Below are positions 34,342-43,458 of a DNA stretch of 55,916 nucleotides, piece after piece. The position numbers and the translations under genes were made by a program. The notes beneath the pieces were generated by a model that had not been told where the DNA came from, searched no databases, and was given only the letters and a program-made list of their open reading frames with translations. The stretch covers positions 1 to 55,916 of the forward strand of contig WHSR01000025.1 in assembly GCA_009379995.1 (NCBI GenBank). The letters are read 5' to 3'. The DNA comes from Streptosporangiales bacterium. Its GTDB lineage: Bacteria; Actinomycetota; Actinomycetes; Streptosporangiales; WHSR01. How positions within the stretch are numbered: the stretch's first letter is position 1; the number at the start of each line of letters is the position of its first letter.

Positions 34342-35403
34342 TCACCGACCTTGCCGGCGCAGCGCGAAGACGGCAGTCCATCGGAGGAGCCCGGACACCA
34401 AGATCGATGCGACGGCGACGACCACTGCGGTGAACGCGACAGGCCCCGGGAGAAGGCCGGCCAACACGGGAAAGGACACCCCGATCCCGGCGGCGGCGCA
34501 CAGCGCGCCGAACTCCCATCTCCGGCGCGGGAACCGGAGCAGGTACGGCCGGACCCGCCTGGGAGTCCGGCGAACGAGCACGCCCGCGAGCACCGCCCAC
34601 AGCACGGCGACGAGAAACCCTCCGACGAGCCGGACCGGCCACAGCTCCGGGCGCTCTCCCGCGAACTCCGTCATGACCAGGGAGAACATGACGAACCACG
34701 GGACCCACGAGAGCCAGTACACCACCCCCAGGATCTGGAGGGCGATCACGTCGAGGTTGAATCGGGCCTCCTTGTGGCCGGGGTCGATGGCCAGCGCGGC
34801 GGACAGCTCACCCGCGGCCCGGGTGGGGTCGCCGCCCAGCACGCCCCGCCGGAGGCGGGCCGCGGCCAGGTTGTTCAGCGCCTGCGCGTTGGTGGGGTCG
34901 ATCCGCAGGGCGTGTGTGCTCGCCGCGACGACCACATCCCAGCGTTTGTACGCGAACGCGACGACGCCGACCGCGCCGTGCGGGCCCGTCTCCTCGGGCG
35001 CCAGCTCGACCGCCCAATTGGCCGCGCACCAGGCCTCGGGTAGCAGGCTCGGGACTCGTGACTCCAGCAAGGCGTCGGCCAGCCAAAGGTGGGCGACGTA
35101 GTCCTCGGGATCGAGCCGTACCGCCTCCCGCGCGTGCCACACGGCCTCCGCGTGCCGGCCGAGCTCCGTGCAGGTGCGGGCGTACACCTGGTGCGAGGCG
35201 CCGACCTCCGGCGCAAGCCCCAGGGCCCGCCCCGCGGCCTCCCGGCCCCGTTCCGGCTCGTGGAGGCCGAGGTGACATTGGGCGAGGAGCAGCCAGGCGC
35301 GTACCGAGTCCGGATCCTCGGCGAGCGCCTCGCCGACCAACGTGCGGGCCTGCTCCGGGCGGTCGAGGTCGAGCAGGTGTTGGGCCCGGGCCAGCGCCGA
35401 CAT
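34342..35403 (-). CDS. TPR-repeat membrane protein
   Basis: A 353-residue protein. The N-terminal ~210 residues are tetratricopeptide repeats (ARTLVGEALAEDPDSVRAWL, EAVRLDPEDYVAHLWLADAL, HALRIDPTNAQALNNLAAA). The C-terminal ~140 residues hold about four membrane segments in two hairpins (WLSWVPWFVMFSLVM, LVGGFLVAVLWAVLAGVLV, FGALCAAAGIGVSFPVLAGL, AFTAVVVAVASILVSGLL). It follows the AAA+ gene by 2 nt, so the two form a unit, perhaps a membrane-tethered adaptor for the ATPase. No known function is recognised. Confidence 0.82.
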   Translation of the reverse strand: MSALARAQHLLDLDRPEQARTLVGEALAEDPDSVRAWLLLAQCHLGLHEPERGREAAGRALGLAPEVGASHQVYARTCTELGRHAEAVWHAREAVRLDPEDYVAHLWLADALLESRVPSLLPEAWCAANWAVELAPEETGPHGAVGVVAFAYKRWDVVVAASTHALRIDPTNAQALNNLAAARLRRGVLGGDPTRAAGELSAALAIDPGHKEARFNLDVIALQILGVVYWLSWVPWFVMFSLVMTEFAGERPELWPVRLVGGFLVAVLWAVLAGVLVRRTPRRVRPYLLRFPRRRWEFGALCAAAGIGVSFPVLAGLLPGPVAFTAVVVAVASILVSGLLRWTAVFALRRQGR

Positions 35404-35405
35404 GG

Positions 35406-36653
35406 TCAGATGAGCTTCCGCCGCTTCATGTAGGCGCGCAGCTCGTCGTACCGCCCGCCCTCGTTGGCGAACTCCACCACGTTGCGCGCGGTCTCGAACC
35501 AGGGGCCGGCGGAGGGGCGAACCTCGTCCAGCGCCGCGTCGAAGTCGGCCATGCCGATCACCCGGACGTTGCCGGTCCGGCTGACCTCGAGGATGACGCG
35601 TTCGGCCGCGGACTCGCACAGGTGGGCCAGGTCGGCTCCGGTGAAGCCGTCGGTCCGGGCAACCAGGGCGTCGAGGTCGATGCCGGCGATGGGTCGATCC
35701 CGCAGGTAATAGCGGATGATCGCGGCGCGGGCCGGGGCGTCCGGCGGCAGGACGAGGATCGTACGGTCCAGCCGGCCGGGGCGCAGCAGCGCGCTGTCGA
35801 TGTCCCAAGGCTGGTTCGAGGCGGCCAGCAGGAAGACGCCTTCGTTGTCGGACTCGACGGAGTCGAGTTCCAGCAGCAGTTGGTTGACGGTGCCGCGCAT
35901 GCCGGACGAAACGTGTTTGCTGCGCTTGAGCCCTATCGCGTCCAGCTCGTCGAGGAACAGCACGCAAGGCTGGTTGCGCCGGGCCGCGTCGAAGATCGTC
36001 TTGATGTTCTTCTCGCTGTTGCCGATCCACATGTCGAGCACGTCGGCGAGCGACACCGAGACGAACGGGGCATCGAGTTCCCCGGCGACCGCGCGGGCGA
36101 GGAAGGTCTTGCCGCATCCGGGCGGGCCGTACATCAACAGCCCGCCGCGCATGCTCTTGCCGAACAGGGAGCGCAGCTCCGGACTGCGCATGGGGGCGAG
36201 GAAGGCGGCCTCCAGCCGCTCCTTCACCGCTGTCATCCCGCCGACGTCGGCCAAGTTGACCGACGAGCGCTCCACGTAGATGTCCGGCTCACCGGACTCC
36301 GCGTCCGCCGCGGCGGGCTCGGCGACGCGGCCCTCCGACACGAACGGCGGCGGAGGCAAGTGTTCCTTGAGCTCCTCCTCCGCCTTGGTCCAGTCGAAGC
36401 GGGGGCCCTGCTCGGGTCGCTCGCCGGTGGAGGACTCGCCGGTCGCGCCGAGCGCTCGGCCCATCAGCTCCCTCGCGGCCGCGAGCCCGGGGTCACGCTG
36501 CAGGGCGGCCGCCGCCTGCTCGATCGCGCCCGGGGCGTCCCCGGAATCGAGCAGCAGCTCACCGAGATGGAGCCGGAGGGGAAGATCCTCCGGAGACGCC
36601 TCCACGGCGCGGCGCAGGCTCGCGATGAGTGGGGACTCCGGAACGTCGGACAT
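35406..36653 (-). CDS. AAA+ ATPase with N-terminal TPR-like region (Cdc48/VCP-like)
   Basis: A 415-residue protein: TPR-like helices at 1-70, a linker, then one classic AAA module with Walker A GPPGCGKT (176-183), Walker B VLFLDELDA (231-239), sensor LAASNQPWDID and Arg-finger motif RPGRLDR. It is probably a hexameric unfoldase or remodeller. It is paired with the TPR membrane protein gene 2 nt downstream. AAA+ proteins of this class are also part of contractile injection clusters (Afp15-like), but this gene is about 12 kb from the eCIS genes here, so that link is only a possibility. Confidence 0.87.
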   Translation of the reverse strand: MSDVPESPLIASLRRAVEASPEDLPLRLHLGELLLDSGDAPGAIEQAAAALQRDPGLAAARELMGRALGATGESSTGERPEQGPRFDWTKAEEELKEHLPPPPFVSEGRVAEPAAADAESGEPDIYVERSSVNLADVGGMTAVKERLEAAFLAPMRSPELRSLFGKSMRGGLLMYGPPGCGKTFLARAVAGELDAPFVSVSLADVLDMWIGNSEKNIKTIFDAARRNQPCVLFLDELDAIGLKRSKHVSSGMRGTVNQLLLELDSVESDNEGVFLLAASNQPWDIDSALLRPGRLDRTILVLPPDAPARAAIIRYYLRDRPIAGIDLDALVARTDGFTGADLAHLCESAAERVILEVSRTGNVRVIGMADFDAALDEVRPSAGPWFETARNVVEFANEGGRYDELRAYMKRRKLI

Positions 36654-36820
36654 GGCGGTTCCAGAGTAGTGAGACCCAGCGCGAAGATACGTAGCCGTTA
36701 AGAGGAATGTAAGTAATCGCCACGATGGATGTTCGGCTCCGCCCGGCGATGCTTGCTGTGGGTCCCGGGGCACGGTGGCGGGGAAGACACCGACCAGGTG
36801 CGGGGAGGGTGGAGCGGGAC
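36654..36820. promoter_or_regulatory. Divergent intergenic region, AAA+ and SARP-like genes
   Basis: The 167 bp hold a low-GC patch at 36688-36720 with several TA steps. Read toward the AAA+ gene, TTACTT and TACGTA are spaced 17 bp apart, a weak -35/-10 candidate. Nothing stronger is visible. Confidence 0.25.
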
Positions 36821-39800
36821 ATGGGCGTCCTCGAGGAACTGACCGTGCGGCCGGACGAAGCCGCTCGGGTCCGTACGCATATTCGGCCGCGGCTCCCCGA
36901 TGTGTGGGTGGACCGTCCGGCCCTGATCGGTCGGCTCGCCGGTGCCACCGGCCGGCGGCTCACCACCGTGGTCGCGGGCGCCGGATTCGGCAAGACGGCT
37001 CTCCTCACCGCGTGGGCGGAACGCGTCGACTCCGTGTGGTACCCGCTTTCCCGGGAGGATGCCGCGCTGCCGGCGCTGTCCCGCGGCCTGTACGACGCGT
37101 TACGGGCGCGCCGGCCCGGCCTGGCGGAGCACGTGGTCGACTCGTTCCCCGGGGCGGCGGACGCGGGCGACCCGGGGCCGGCCGACGGCATCGCGGCGGC
37201 GATCGGCGAGGCGCTCGCCCGGGAGTGCCGGGACGACCTCGTGCTGATCCTCGACGACGTCCAGGAGCTGGCCGCGGGAAGCCCGGCCGCACGGCTGGTC
37301 GAGGGCCTTTGCCGGCATGCGCCACCCTCGCTGCACGTCGTCCTCTCGTCGCGGGACGAGCCGCCCTTCCCGATCGAGCGGCTGCGCGGCCGCGGTCAGG
37401 TGTTGGAGCTGGACGGGGCGGCGCTGGCCTTCACCGAGGCGGAGACCCGGACGTTGCTCGACGCGTTGCTCGGCGCGGAGGACGGCGCGGGAGGTTGCGG
37501 GTCCGGCAACCTGCCGGTCCTCGCCGCCCGGCTGCACGACATCACCGAGGGCTGGCCGGCCGCCACCGTCCTCGCCGCCGAGTGGCTGCGGCACCGACCC
37601 GCCTCGACCCGTACGGATGCGCTGCTGACCCTGGGCCGGCCGGGCGGGCCGCTGTTCGTCTACCTCGCCGAGGAGGCGTTCGCCAGGGAGACGCCGGAGA
37701 CCCACGAACTCGTCCGCCGGATGGCGGCGCTGCCGCGCTTCACCGCGGGGCTCTGCGACGCCCTGGGCCTGTGGGTGGACGAGGAACAGCTCGCCCGGCT
37801 GGCCCGCTGCGGGCTGCTGCGCCCCTGCCCGGGACGGGCCGGATGGTTCACCACCGGGCCGCTGGTTCGCGACTTCGCGACGGCCCCGTCGCCACTAGGG
37901 TCACCGCTGGATCCGCGGGACCGGCGCGCGCTGCAGGAACGCGCCGCCGCGTGGTACACGGCCGAGGGGCACATCAAGGAGGCCCTCTCGCTGCTGTGCA
38001 CGCTCGGCGACCCGTCGGCGGTCGGTGCTTTCCTCGAGAGGCACGGGTCGGCGATGCTCGCCCGCGGTGCGGCGGGTGCCGTGGTCTCCGCCGCCGCGCG
38101 GCTCCGCGGGGACCTGCGGACCGCCGCCGTCGAGCTGGTCGAAGGGGAGGCCCGACAGCTCCAGGGAGACTGGTACGGCGCGCTGCGGTGCCTTCGGCGT
38201 GCCGCCGGACCGTCCGGACGGCTCGACCCGGGCCTCGCCTGGCGGATCGGACTCGTCCACCACGTCCTGGGCGAGCACGCGGCGGCGATGGAGGCGTACG
38301 AAAGCGCGGATGTCGGCGACACGGTCGCCGACATGACCGCCGACGGTGTGCTGGTGCTGGCCTGGCGGGCCGGCGGGCATTGGGTGCGCGGCGAGGCCGA
38401 GGAGGGCCGGCGGAGCGCGGCCCGCGCCCTGGCCGCCGCGCAGAAGTGCGGCGACGCCCGGGCACTCGCCGCCGCGCACACCGCCATGGCCCTGCTGGCG
38501 GCGCACGAGGGAGACGGCGCCGGCTGTGACACGCACTACGCCCGCGCGCTCGAGGCCGCGCTCCGGACCAAGGATGTTTTCCAGGTCATCTGTGTGCGTG
38601 CGAACCGGGCCGCGCGCAGCACCGAGGAGGGGGCGTACCGTCGCGCCCTCGCCGAGCTGGCCGAGCTGATCCAGGACGCCGAGCTGGCCGGCTTCACCGG
38701 GATGGCCGGCTTCGCGCTGTGCAACCGCGGAACCGCGCACCTGGCGTTGGGCGAGTTCGACGAGGCGACCGCCGACTTCGAGGCGGCCAAGGCCGGCTAC
38801 CAGCGGATCGGCAGCAGCTTGGTGGCGCGTCCGCTGACCGGCCTCGGCGACGTCTACCGGCAGCGGGGCGATCTCGCCCTGGCGCGGGCCGCGTACGAGG
38901 AGGCGATCGAGGTCGCCGAGCGCTCCGGCGACCGGCAGACCCTCGGCCCGGCCCTGGCCGGGCTCGCCCGGGTCCGGCTGAGCGACGACTCCGAGGGCGC
39001 CGCGGCGCTCGCCGAGCGCGCCCTGGCGGAGAGCACGGGGACCGGGAAGGTCCGCGGCCTGCTCGCGGCCGGCTGGGTGTCGCTGGCCAGAGGGCAGCGA
39101 AAGAAGGCCGCGGAGTTGGCCGCGACGGCGACCGCAGTCGCGGGGAGCCGACGTGACCGCACCGGCCTGGCCGAGGCGCTTGAGCTGCAGGCACTGTCCG
39201 CGCCGGGCGGCACGGACCGGCTGCGCCTGCTGCAGGAGGCCGAGTCCGTCTGGAGGGCCGTCGAGAACCCGGTCGGCGCTGCGCGGGCCGCTCTCGCGGC
39301 GGCTCGCGTGAGCGCCGCACCCTCCTCGGTTCTGGAGGCCGGAATGCGCCGGCTGCGCGAGCTCGGCGTACGCCCGCAGGCGGAGACCGCGGCGGGGCCG
39401 CTGCGGTGCATAGCGGTGCCGGGCCACGCTCGGGTCCAGGTGCACGTGCTGGGCGGTTTCCAGGTGCTGCGGGACGGGCGGCCGGCCGGTGCCGACGAGT
39501 GGCGGTCCAAGAAGGCGCGCGACCTGTTCAAGATGCTGCTCGGCCGGCGCGGCCGGCCCACCCCGCGCGAGCTGCTGATGGACACGCTGTGGCCGGACGA
39601 GGACCCGGTGCGCTGCGCCAACCGGCTCTCGGTTGCGCTGTCGACGATCCGGGGGGTGCTGGACCCGGAGCGCGAGTTCGCGGCTGACTACTTCGTCGCG
39701 GCCGACCGGTACGTCATCGGGATCGCGAACCTTCGGGTCGACGTTGAGGAGTTCCTTGCCGCCGTCCGGACCGGAATGGCCAGGTACGGGCGCGGCGAGC

Positions 39801-40153
39801 CGGGCGCGCTTTCCGCGCTCCGGGAGGCCGAGGCCGCCTACACCGGCGACTTCCTCGAGGAGGACCCGTACGAGGACTGGGCGGTTCCGCTGCGTGAAGA
39901 GGCGAAGGCCGCGTACCTCGAGGCGACCCGGACGCTCGCCGGCGCGGCCGCCGAGTCGGGCGAGTACGACCAGGCGGTGCGGTACTGGCTGCGCGTGCTG
40001 GAGCGGGACTGCTACGACGAGGAGGCCCACCTCGCGCTGGTCACCCTGCTCGCCGCGGCCGGCCGGCACGGTGAGGCGCGGCGCAGGTACCGGCTGTACG
40101 TGGAGCGGATGGACGAGATCGGCGTCGAACCCGCCCCCTTCCCCAGCCACTGA
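36821..40153 (+). CDS. SARP-like regulator with N-terminal STAND ATPase and C-terminal wHTH-BTAD
   Basis: A protein of about 1,110 residues. Its order is reversed relative to ordinary large SARPs: a MalT/NB-ARC-like ATPase first (Walker A AGAGFGKTALLTAW, Walker B VLILDDVQ), then a long TPR middle, then an OmpR-type winged helix (VQVHVLGGFQVLRDGRPAG ... WRSKKARDLFKMLLGRRG) and a BTAD domain (VDVEEFLAAVRTG ... YRLYVERMDEIGVEP). ATG 36821 has GGAG 6 nt upstream. It should activate transcription on ATP-dependent switching. Its targets may be the neighbouring clusters. Confidence 0.88.
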   Translation: MGVLEELTVRPDEAARVRTHIRPRLPDVWVDRPALIGRLAGATGRRLTTVVAGAGFGKTALLTAWAERVDSVWYPLSREDAALPALSRGLYDALRARRPGLAEHVVDSFPGAADAGDPGPADGIAAAIGEALARECRDDLVLILDDVQELAAGSPAARLVEGLCRHAPPSLHVVLSSRDEPPFPIERLRGRGQVLELDGAALAFTEAETRTLLDALLGAEDGAGGCGSGNLPVLAARLHDITEGWPAATVLAAEWLRHRPASTRTDALLTLGRPGGPLFVYLAEEAFARETPETHELVRRMAALPRFTAGLCDALGLWVDEEQLARLARCGLLRPCPGRAGWFTTGPLVRDFATAPSPLGSPLDPRDRRALQERAAAWYTAEGHIKEALSLLCTLGDPSAVGAFLERHGSAMLARGAAGAVVSAAARLRGDLRTAAVELVEGEARQLQGDWYGALRCLRRAAGPSGRLDPGLAWRIGLVHHVLGEHAAAMEAYESADVGDTVADMTADGVLVLAWRAGGHWVRGEAEEGRRSAARALAAAQKCGDARALAAAHTAMALLAAHEGDGAGCDTHYARALEAALRTKDVFQVICVRANRAARSTEEGAYRRALAELAELIQDAELAGFTGMAGFALCNRGTAHLALGEFDEATADFEAAKAGYQRIGSSLVARPLTGLGDVYRQRGDLALARAAYEEAIEVAERSGDRQTLGPALAGLARVRLSDDSEGAAALAERALAESTGTGKVRGLLAAGWVSLARGQRKKAAELAATATAVAGSRRDRTGLAEALELQALSAPGGTDRLRLLQEAESVWRAVENPVGAARAALAAARVSAAPSSVLEAGMRRLRELGVRPQAETAAGPLRCIAVPGHARVQVHVLGGFQVLRDGRPAGADEWRSKKARDLFKMLLGRRGRPTPRELLMDTLWPDEDPVRCANRLSVALSTIRGVLDPEREFAADYFVAADRYVIGIANLRVDVEEFLAAVRTGMARYGRGEPGALSALREAEAAYTGDFLEEDPYEDWAVPLREEAKAAYLEATRTLAGAAAESGEYDQAVRYWLRVLERDCYDEEAHLALVTLLAAAGRHGEARRRYRLYVERMDEIGVEPAPFPSH

Positions 40154-40157
40154 GCAC

Positions 40158-40376
40158 CTAGGCGGACGGAGCGGGCGCCGCTGGGCCGTCGTCGGGTGCC
40201 GTACGGGGCCGTTCCGCGCGTAGGCAGGCGTGCATGAACTCCACGAGCTCCACCGCGTCCCGGAACGGTCGGCTACGTTGCGAGGCGGCATGTTCGATGA
40301 CACCGTGCATGCCTGTCGCCTCGGCTGGGTCTTCGGTGCGGGCGGGAGTCCAGACACGCACGACGAACGTCTGCAT
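40158..40376 (-). CDS. Small conserved protein of unknown function
   Basis: A 72-residue protein starting QTFVVRVWTPARTEDP, then GMHGVIEHAASQRSRPFRDA and VELVEFMHACL. Short proteins with this RVW...G(x)VEH...RPF pattern are scattered through actinobacteria without known function. It diverges from the second LAL gene (51 bp between starts) and its stop lies 5 nt from the SARP-like stop. Confidence 0.65.
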   Translation of the reverse strand: MQTFVVRVWTPARTEDPAEATGMHGVIEHAASQRSRPFRDAVELVEFMHACLRAERPRTAPDDGPAAPAPSA

Positions 40377-40411
40377 GACCCAAGTCTCATGCTGGGGTTT
40401 TGTGTCTCCTT

Positions 40412-40421
40412 AACGTACGTT
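40412..40421. promoter_or_regulatory. Perfect palindrome AACGTACGTT before the second LAL gene
   Basis: This 10-bp dyad lies 6 nt before the ATG at 40428, in the short gap shared with the divergent small gene. A LuxR-family or other dimeric regulator could bind here and control both. It could also be chance. Confidence 0.35.
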
Positions 40422-40427
40422 TCAACC

Positions 40428-43376
40428 ATGGAGGCAGCGCGCAGGGCGGAGCGGCTGGTCGGACGGGCCGCCGAGCAGGCCGCGCTCGACCGTGCCCTCG
40501 GCCGGCTCCGCGGCCGGGAGGGCGCGGGCGGTGACTTCCGGTTCCTGGAGATCGTCGGCGAGCCCGGAATGGGTAAGTCCCGTCTGCTGGCCGAACTGCG
40601 TACCCGGGCGGCGGACCGTGGTCATCTCGCCGTGGCCGGGCGGGCCACCGAGCTCGCCGGTGCGGTCCCGTACGCCCCGATGGTGGACGCGCTCGATGAT
40701 CACCTCGCCACGATGGGCCCCGAGGAGGCCGGCCGGCTGGGCACGGACCCCCTCGATCTGCTGATCTCAGTCTTCCCGTCGTTGGAGGAGACCATCGGGC
40801 GTACCGGCGATCCGGGCCCTGGGGTGGAGCGCTACCGGATCCACCGCGCGGTCGGCAGGCTGCTCGAGTATCTGGCGGTGCCCCGTGGTCTCGTGGTGGT
40901 CCTCGACGACCTGCACTGGGCGGACGAGGCATCCGTCGAGCTGCTGATCCACCTGCTCCGGCGCCCGCCCAGGGCGCCGGTGCTGCTGGGGATCGCCCAC
41001 CGGCCGCGCCAGCTGCACCCGAACCTCGCGGCCGCGCCGCGCCCGGAGGGCGTCGGCCAGCGCCTGGAGCTCGGCCCGCTCTCCCGCGAAGAGGCCGGGG
41101 AGCTGCTGGGGTCCGATGTCTCGCAGGCCCGGTTGGATGCGCTGTACGAGCTGAGTCAGGGCAACCCCTTCTACCTCGAGGAGTTGGCCAAAACGCCGCT
41201 GCGGCCGGTAACCGGGGACGGCATCGACGTCGAGGAGCTTCCCCGGCCGGTAGGCGCCGCGTTCCGTGCGGAGCTGGACGCGCTGTCACCGAGCAGACGG
41301 CTCGTCGCGTACGCGGCCGCGACGCTGGACGAGCCGTTCGAGCCCGAGCTCGTCGCCGAGGTGGCGGGGCTCGACACGGAGTCGACGCTGCAGGGGCTGC
41401 ACGAGCTGACCGTACGTGACCTTCTGCGCCCGGCCGACGACGAGAAGCGGCTGCGCTACCGGCATCCACTGGTTCGCCACGCGGTCTTCCACTCCGCCGG
41501 CCAGGCGTGGCTGCTGGGTGCGCACGCCCGGGCGGCCGCCGCGCTGGCTCGTTCGCGGGCACCGGCGGTTCGGCGTGCCCCGCACGTGATGCGGGCGGCG
41601 CCGGTCGGCGACGAAGGCGCGATCCTGCTGCTGATCGAGGCCGCGGAGCAGGCGATGCCGCGCAGCCCGGCGGCGGCCGCGCGATGGCTGGACGCCGCCG
41701 TACGGAAGCTGCCGCAGCAGGCGACGGACCGTCGGGTCGACCTGCTCGGCAGGCTCGGCCACGCCCTCCTCCTCGCCGGCCGGCTGCACGACGGCCGCGC
41801 CGCGTTCCAGGAGGTTCTGCGTCTGCTGCCGCCCGGAGAGCCGGCACGCCGGGTGGAGGCGGCGGCCTCCTGCGCGCTCGTCGAACAGCTCCTGGGCCGC
41901 TACCAGGAGGCGCGCGACCTCCTGCTGGTCGAGCTGCGCCGGCTGCCCGCCGACCGGGTTCGGGAGGCCGGGGTCCTCAAGCTCGAGCTGGCGTACTGCG
42001 CCCTCCTCGGCGGCGACTTCCCCGTCGACCGGTCGCTCGTGGAGGACGTGCTCGGGGTCGTGCGCGGCAGCGACGATCCGTCCCTCTCCGCGGGGGCCAC
42101 GGCGGTCCTGACCATGACGGCGTACGTCGCCGGCGACGCTGCCGAGGCGCTCACCTGGCGGGAGCGGGCGGCGGCGCTGATCGACGAGCTGCCGGACGGC
42201 GAGCTCGCCCGCCGGCTCGGCGCCGCGGCCTGGCTCGGCTGGGCGGAGATGTTCCTCGACCGCAACGAGGACGCGCTGCGGCACCTGGACCGCGGTCTCT
42301 CCCTCGCGCGCAGTACCCGGCAGGCGCATCTCCTTACTTACCTGGTGGTGGGTAAGGCGTGCGCGCTGCACCTGGTCGGCCGGCTGGACGAGGCGGCCGG
42401 GTGCGCGGACGACGGGGTGGAGTCGGCCGAGCTGTCCGGAAGCGACGAACTCCGCTCGATGGCCTACACCGTCCAGGGCCTGGTCGCCCTCGCGCGGGGC
42501 GACGAGGGGCTGGCGCTGCGGGCCGGCGAACGCGCCGTTCGGGCAAGCGGGGCCACCCAGGACTGGTGGTCGGCCGCGGCCGGATGCACGCTCGCGGCCG
42601 CCCGGCTCGCGAACGACGATCCGTCCGGATGCGTTGCCGAGGCGCTGCGCTCCTGCGGCGGCCCCGATCTGCCCAGCCTCGACCCCCTCAACAAGCCCTT
42701 CTTCGCCCAGTCGCTGGTGCTGGCCGAGCTGGCCCTTGGCCGCGTCGACGGCGCGGGCCGCTGGGTCGACCTGATGGAACGTTCCGGCGCGGCGCAGCTG
42801 CCCAGCCGTACCGGACACGTCCACGTGGGACGGGCCTGTGTGCTGCTCGTCTCCGGCGAGGCCGGCGCCGCCGTGGAACGCGCCCGTGCCGCGGCGAGCG
42901 CCTTCGCGGCGGCCGGCCACCGGATCGGCGTCGCCAGCGCGCACCTCGTCGCGGGCATGGGCCTCGCCCAGCGTGGCGATGATGACCCGGCGGCGGCGGA
43001 GCTGGAGCAGGCTGTCGCCCTGTTCGCGGAATGCGGGGCACGCGCCCGCCACGACCAGGCCGTGCACGAACTCCGCAAGCTCGGCCGGCACGTACCGCCC
43101 GGGCCAAGGCAGTCGGTCGCCGACTCCGCGTTTCCCCAGCTCACCCGGCGGCAAGCGGAAATCGCCGCGCTCGTCGCGCAGGGTCACACGAACCGTGAGA
43201 TCGCCCAGCGCCTGGCCCTGAGCCGGCGCACCGTCGAGATCCACGTGGCCAGCATCCGGGCCAGACTCGGGGTATCCTCGCGCGCCGCCCTCGCCGCGGC
43301 CGTGACCCGCATGGCCGGGGAGAGGCAGGGCCAGGGGCAGGGCCAGGGCCAGGGCCAGCCTTCACAGAGCCGGTGA
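40428..43376 (+). CDS. LAL-type LuxR-family transcriptional regulator (second paralogue)
   Basis: A 982-residue relative of the protein at 31372. The ATPase domain has Walker A GEPGMGKSRLLAEL and Walker B VVVLDDLHWAD, with shared LAVAGRATEL and VDALDDHLA blocks. A TPR middle follows, and a C-terminal LuxR HTH (LTRRQAEIAALVAQGHTNRE, then RTVEIHVASIRARLGVSSRA). The end carries a low-complexity GQGQGQGQGQ tail from a GGCCAG repeat. ATG 40428 is the natural start; the frame from 40230 overlaps the divergent small gene. Confidence 0.88.
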   Translation: MEAARRAERLVGRAAEQAALDRALGRLRGREGAGGDFRFLEIVGEPGMGKSRLLAELRTRAADRGHLAVAGRATELAGAVPYAPMVDALDDHLATMGPEEAGRLGTDPLDLLISVFPSLEETIGRTGDPGPGVERYRIHRAVGRLLEYLAVPRGLVVVLDDLHWADEASVELLIHLLRRPPRAPVLLGIAHRPRQLHPNLAAAPRPEGVGQRLELGPLSREEAGELLGSDVSQARLDALYELSQGNPFYLEELAKTPLRPVTGDGIDVEELPRPVGAAFRAELDALSPSRRLVAYAAATLDEPFEPELVAEVAGLDTESTLQGLHELTVRDLLRPADDEKRLRYRHPLVRHAVFHSAGQAWLLGAHARAAAALARSRAPAVRRAPHVMRAAPVGDEGAILLLIEAAEQAMPRSPAAAARWLDAAVRKLPQQATDRRVDLLGRLGHALLLAGRLHDGRAAFQEVLRLLPPGEPARRVEAAASCALVEQLLGRYQEARDLLLVELRRLPADRVREAGVLKLELAYCALLGGDFPVDRSLVEDVLGVVRGSDDPSLSAGATAVLTMTAYVAGDAAEALTWRERAAALIDELPDGELARRLGAAAWLGWAEMFLDRNEDALRHLDRGLSLARSTRQAHLLTYLVVGKACALHLVGRLDEAAGCADDGVESAELSGSDELRSMAYTVQGLVALARGDEGLALRAGERAVRASGATQDWWSAAAGCTLAAARLANDDPSGCVAEALRSCGGPDLPSLDPLNKPFFAQSLVLAELALGRVDGAGRWVDLMERSGAAQLPSRTGHVHVGRACVLLVSGEAGAAVERARAAASAFAAAGHRIGVASAHLVAGMGLAQRGDDDPAAAELEQAVALFAECGARARHDQAVHELRKLGRHVPPGPRQSVADSAFPQLTRRQAEIAALVAQGHTNREIAQRLALSRRTVEIHVASIRARLGVSSRAALAAAVTRMAGERQGQGQGQGQGQPSQSR
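43326..43358. repeat. Hexanucleotide repeat (CAGGGC) at the LAL 3' end
   Basis: About five imperfect 6-bp units encode the Gly-Gln tail of the second LAL regulator. It is prone to slippage, and the copy number changes only the tail length because the unit is in frame. Confidence 0.65.
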
Positions 43377-43458
43377 CCATAGAAAGCGACATTTCGGGCG
43401 CGACTTTGGTCATGTGCTCTGTGAGGCGTTGGAGTTCGGCCGGTGAGATCCTTGAGGT

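Noticed and set aside
34342..36117. A 591-residue minus-strand frame
   Set aside because: Only the part up to 35403 is the TPR protein. The upstream two fifths lies out of frame inside the AAA+ gene and shows no conserved pattern.
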